This document shows, piece by piece, positions 41,512 through 43,703 of a stretch of DNA of 43,703 bases. Source of the DNA: Neoroseomonas soli. Lineage in GTDB: Bacteria; Pseudomonadota; Alphaproteobacteria; Acetobacterales; Acetobacteraceae. Position 1 is the stretch's first letter. Each line of letters begins with the position of its first letter. A model generated the notes under the pieces. It did not search any database, had not been told where the DNA came from, and saw only the letters and a program-made list of their open reading frames with translations. The stretch is from NCBI RefSeq assembly GCF_018129065.1, contig NZ_JAAEDM010000040.1, positions 1 through 43,703 on the forward strand, given 5' to 3'. Both the position numbers and the translations under genes were made by a program.

Positions 41512-42971
41512 CAGCCTGCACCCCCGGTCGGCTTCGCGATGTCGGCAGGATCGTCCTCCAGCACCCAGGTATCCTTGGTGCCGCCGCCCTGGGAGGAATT
41601 CACCACCAGCGAGCCCTCCCGCAGGGCCACGCGCGTGAGGCCGCCGGGCACGATGCGCACCTCCTTGCCGAAGAGCACGAAGGGCCGCAGGTCCACGTGC
41701 CGCGGCGCGATACCCTTCTCGACCAGCGTCGGCACGGTGGAGAGCGCGAGCGTCGGCTGCGCGATGTAGTCCGCCGGCTTCGCCCTGATGCGGGCGGCGA
41801 ACTCGGCGCGCTGCTCGGCCGTGCTGTGCGGCCCGACCAGCATCCCGTAGCCGCCCGAGCCTTTGGTGAGCTTCACCACCAGCTCGTCGAGATGGCCGAG
41901 GACATGGGCGCGGTCCTCGTCCCGCTCGCAAAGCCAGGTCGGCACGTTGGCGAGCAGTGGTTCCTCGCCGAGGTAGAAGCGCACCATCTCCGGTACGTAG
42001 GGATAGATCGCCTTGTCGTCCGCGATGCCCGCGCCCGGCGCATTGGCGAGCGTGACGTTGCCGGCCTTGTAGGCGGCCATCAGCCCCGCCACGCCAAGCA
42101 CGCTCTCGGGCTTGAACACCCGCGGGTCGAGGTAGTCGTCGTCGATCCGGCGGTAGATCACATCCACCCGCTGCGGCCCCGTCGTCGTGCGCATATGGAC
42201 GACATCGTTCTCGACGAAGAGGTCCGGCCCCTCCACCACCTCGACGCCCATCTCGTCGGCGAGGAAGCAGTGCTCGTAATAGGCGCTGTTGTAGGAACCC
42301 GGCGTGAGGATCGCGACGCGCGGCAGGCCGCGGCAGTTGGGCGGCGCGACGGATTTCAGCGCCTCAAGCAGCTCCTCCGGATAATGCCCGACCGGCGCGA
42401 TGCGGTGGCGTGCGCAGAGGTCCGGGAAGAGGCGCAGCATCGCCTCCCGCCCCTCCAGCATGTAGGAGACGCCGGAGGGCGTGCGGCAATTGTCCTCGAG
42501 CACCCAGAATTCGTGCGGCGCGGTGCGCACCACGTCGATGCCGGCGATGTGGGTATAGACCCCGCCGGGGGGGACGAAGCCCTTCATCTCGGGCCGGAAG
42601 GCCTCGTTCCCGCGCACCAGCGCGGCGGGGATGCGGCCCGCGCGCAGGATCTCCTGAGCACCATAGACGTCGAGGAGGAAGAGGTTCAGCGCCTTCACCC
42701 GCTGCGCCAGGCCGCGGGAGAGTTCCTCCCACTCCGCATGGGCGAGGATGCGCGGGATGATGTCGAAGGGGATCAGCCGCTCGGGGTCGCCGCCCTCGCC
42801 GTAGACGGCGAAGGTGATGCCGACGCGCCGGAACAGCAGCTCGGCCTCATGGCGGCGGCGCTCCAGCGCCTCCCGCGGCGTGGCGGCGAGCCAGCGGGCG
42901 ATCTCGGCATAGGGGCCGCGGACCAGGCCGTCGGTCGTCATCTCGTCGAAGGCGGGGGTGGTCTGGGTCAC
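41511..42971 (-). CDS. Circularly permuted ATP-grasp protein
   Basis: A 486-residue enzyme of the circularly permuted ATP-grasp family (type 2), predicted to form an amide bond using ATP. I used GTG 42971, with GGAGG about 10 bases upstream; ATG 42938 is an alternative. Recognisable blocks are LIPFDIIPRILAHAEW near 65, HIAGIDVVRTAPHEFWVLED near 145, NCRTPSGVSYMLEGREAMLR, then NAPGAGIADDKAIYPYVPEM, LGEEPLLANVPTW, LVVKLTKGSGGYGM and RPFVLFGKEVRIVPGGLTRV. These contain the nucleotide and Mg ligands (the acidic and Lys residues). It leads the three-gene Anbu cluster and diverges from the TPP-enzyme gene. Confidence 0.92.
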   Translation of the reverse strand: MTQTTPAFDEMTTDGLVRGPYAEIARWLAATPREALERRRHEAELLFRRVGITFAVYGEGGDPERLIPFDIIPRILAHAEWEELSRGLAQRVKALNLFLLDVYGAQEILRAGRIPAALVRGNEAFRPEMKGFVPPGGVYTHIAGIDVVRTAPHEFWVLEDNCRTPSGVSYMLEGREAMLRLFPDLCARHRIAPVGHYPEELLEALKSVAPPNCRGLPRVAILTPGSYNSAYYEHCFLADEMGVEVVEGPDLFVENDVVHMRTTTGPQRVDVIYRRIDDDYLDPRVFKPESVLGVAGLMAAYKAGNVTLANAPGAGIADDKAIYPYVPEMVRFYLGEEPLLANVPTWLCERDEDRAHVLGHLDELVVKLTKGSGGYGMLVGPHSTAEQRAEFAARIRAKPADYIAQPTLALSTVPTLVEKGIAPRHVDLRPFVLFGKEVRIVPGGLTRVALREGSLVVNSSQGGGTKDTWVLEDDPADIAKPTGGAG

Positions 42972-43161
42972 CGGCGAGATATCCTCCGTGACCGAGCCTC
43001 GCCGGGCGCAGGGGGGGTGCGCAAGGGCGCGATGGCGCCGAGTTGCCCGTTCCGTGCGTTCCGTGCCCAGAAAGCGGGCGATCGCTGCCCAGGATATGGG
43101 CCGGATGGGCAGCGCGACGAGGCCCGCCTATCCTCGGCCCGGAAACACCGGAGCGAACCGC

Positions 43162-43703
43162 ATGAACGACGCCGCTGCCCCGACCACCGCCGCCGATGCC
43201 CTGGCCGCCGCCTTCGCAGCCGCCGGCACGAAACGGATCTTCGGCGTGCCGGGCGGCGGTTCGAGCCTGGACCTGATCGCGGCGGCCAAGGCGCGCGGGC
43301 TCGACTTCGTGCTGGCGCGGCATGAGACCTCGGCGGTGATCATGGCGGCGACGGATGCCGAGCTCTCGGGTGCGCCAGGCGTGGCGCTGTGCACCCGTGG
43401 CCCGGGCGTGGGCAATGCCGCGAACGGCATGGCGCATGCGGCGCTGGACCGAGCCCCGGTGGTCCTGCTGGCCGACGGGTTCGGCCCCGCCGAGCGCGCC
43501 TTCGCGACGCACCAGTATTTCGACCACGCGGCGATGCTCGCGCCGGTGACGAAGGCGCAGCTCTCGGTTGGCCAGATGGCGGCGGGGGAAGCCGCGACGC
43601 GGGCGATCGACGCGGTGCTGGCCGCCCCGCGTGGCGCGGCCCTGATCGAGCTTTCCGGCGGCGCGGCGAAACAGCCGGCCGCCCTGCCCGCTGCCGTGGC
43701 GCG
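43162..43703 (+). CDS. Thiamine-pyrophosphate-dependent enzyme, N-terminal part (3' end outside window)
   Basis: The first 180 codons of an acetolactate-synthase/benzoylformate-decarboxylase-type enzyme. ATG 43162 has GGAG about 9 bases upstream. The N-terminal PYR domain is seen: ADALAAAFAAAGTKRIFGVP, GGGSSLDLIAAA, then RHETSAVIMAATDAELSG, whose Glu activates the thiamine cofactor, and TRGPGVGNAANGMAHA, plus APVVLLADG. This matches the large TPP family, but the part that would tell acetolactate synthase from oxalyl-CoA or phenylpyruvate decarboxylases lies outside. The 190-bp gap to the divergent ATP-grasp gene holds no other feature I can support. Confidence 0.88.
   Translation, partial: MNDAAAPTTAADALAAAFAAAGTKRIFGVPGGGSSLDLIAAAKARGLDFVLARHETSAVIMAATDAELSGAPGVALCTRGPGVGNAANGMAHAALDRAPVVLLADGFGPAERAFATHQYFDHAAMLAPVTKAQLSVGQMAAGEAATRAIDAVLAAPRGAALIELSGGAAKQPAALPAAVA

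Noticed and set aside
41139..43325. A 728-codon open frame on the + strand
   Set aside because: It is antisense to the alpha-E and ATP-grasp genes and overlaps the TPP-enzyme start in another frame.

Overview
The window is a very GC-rich stretch with dense, mostly minus-strand, tightly overlapping operons (many ATGA/GTGA junctions). The gene content (PrtD-type secretion, Bug-family binding proteins, isoquinoline-oxidoreductase-type molybdenum hydroxylase, Anbu cluster, HflX with an acidic/proline linker) points to an alphaproteobacterium, most likely Rhodospirillales/Acetobacteraceae (Roseomonas-like). This placement is an inference from family content and base composition, not from a marker gene.

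Layout. (1) 1-7544, minus: a surface/secretion locus. An atypical response regulator precedes an RTX calcium-binding protein with a tandem-repeat insert, a GT2 glycosyltransferase with a long N-terminal extension, a GT4 glycosyltransferase, a small tail-anchored protein and a PrtD-type type I secretion ABC protein that runs off the left edge. Together they look like a system that makes, possibly glycosylates, and exports one small RTX protein. (2) 7545-8260: a gene-poor block with an AT-rich island carrying three copies of ATTTCTTG. (3) 8261-12674: an N-terminally truncated cytochrome b561 gene, hflX (+), and a large octaheme cytochrome c with HEAT/TPR-like repeats. (4) 12675-18531, minus: a decayed OMP C-terminus, a small membrane protein, an outer-membrane beta-barrel protein, a secreted protein of unknown function, a large arylsulfatase and an AraC regulator. 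(5) 18532-19892: an island scar with an IS3 transposase remnant and possible integration traces beside tRNA-Glu(TTC).

(6) 20063-32549: a coherent amide/peptide-utilisation region. An oligopeptide-type ABC transporter (binding protein, two permeases, fused double ATPase) is followed on the same strand by an ArgE/DapE-like M20 deacylase, two tandem M20 carbamoylase-like hydrolases and an M81 (MlrC-like) metallopeptidase. Diverging from it are a histone-deacetylase-superfamily amidohydrolase and an M19 dipeptidase. (7) 32597-34114: a YifB/ComM-like AAA ATPase. (8) 34174-39728, minus: a molybdenum-hydroxylase operon (2Fe-2S and molybdopterin subunits) with a dihydroxyphthalate-decarboxylase-like protein and two orphan Bug/TctC binding proteins. 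(9) 39790-42971, minus: an Anbu (bacterial proteasome homologue) cluster with alpha-E and circularly permuted ATP-grasp proteins but no transglutaminase gene. (10) 43162-end (+): the start of a thiamine-pyrophosphate enzyme.

The most interesting candidates are the RTX/glycosyltransferase/T1SS locus with its pseudo-receiver regulator, the Anbu cluster lacking its usual transglutaminase partner, and the amide-hydrolase super-cluster.
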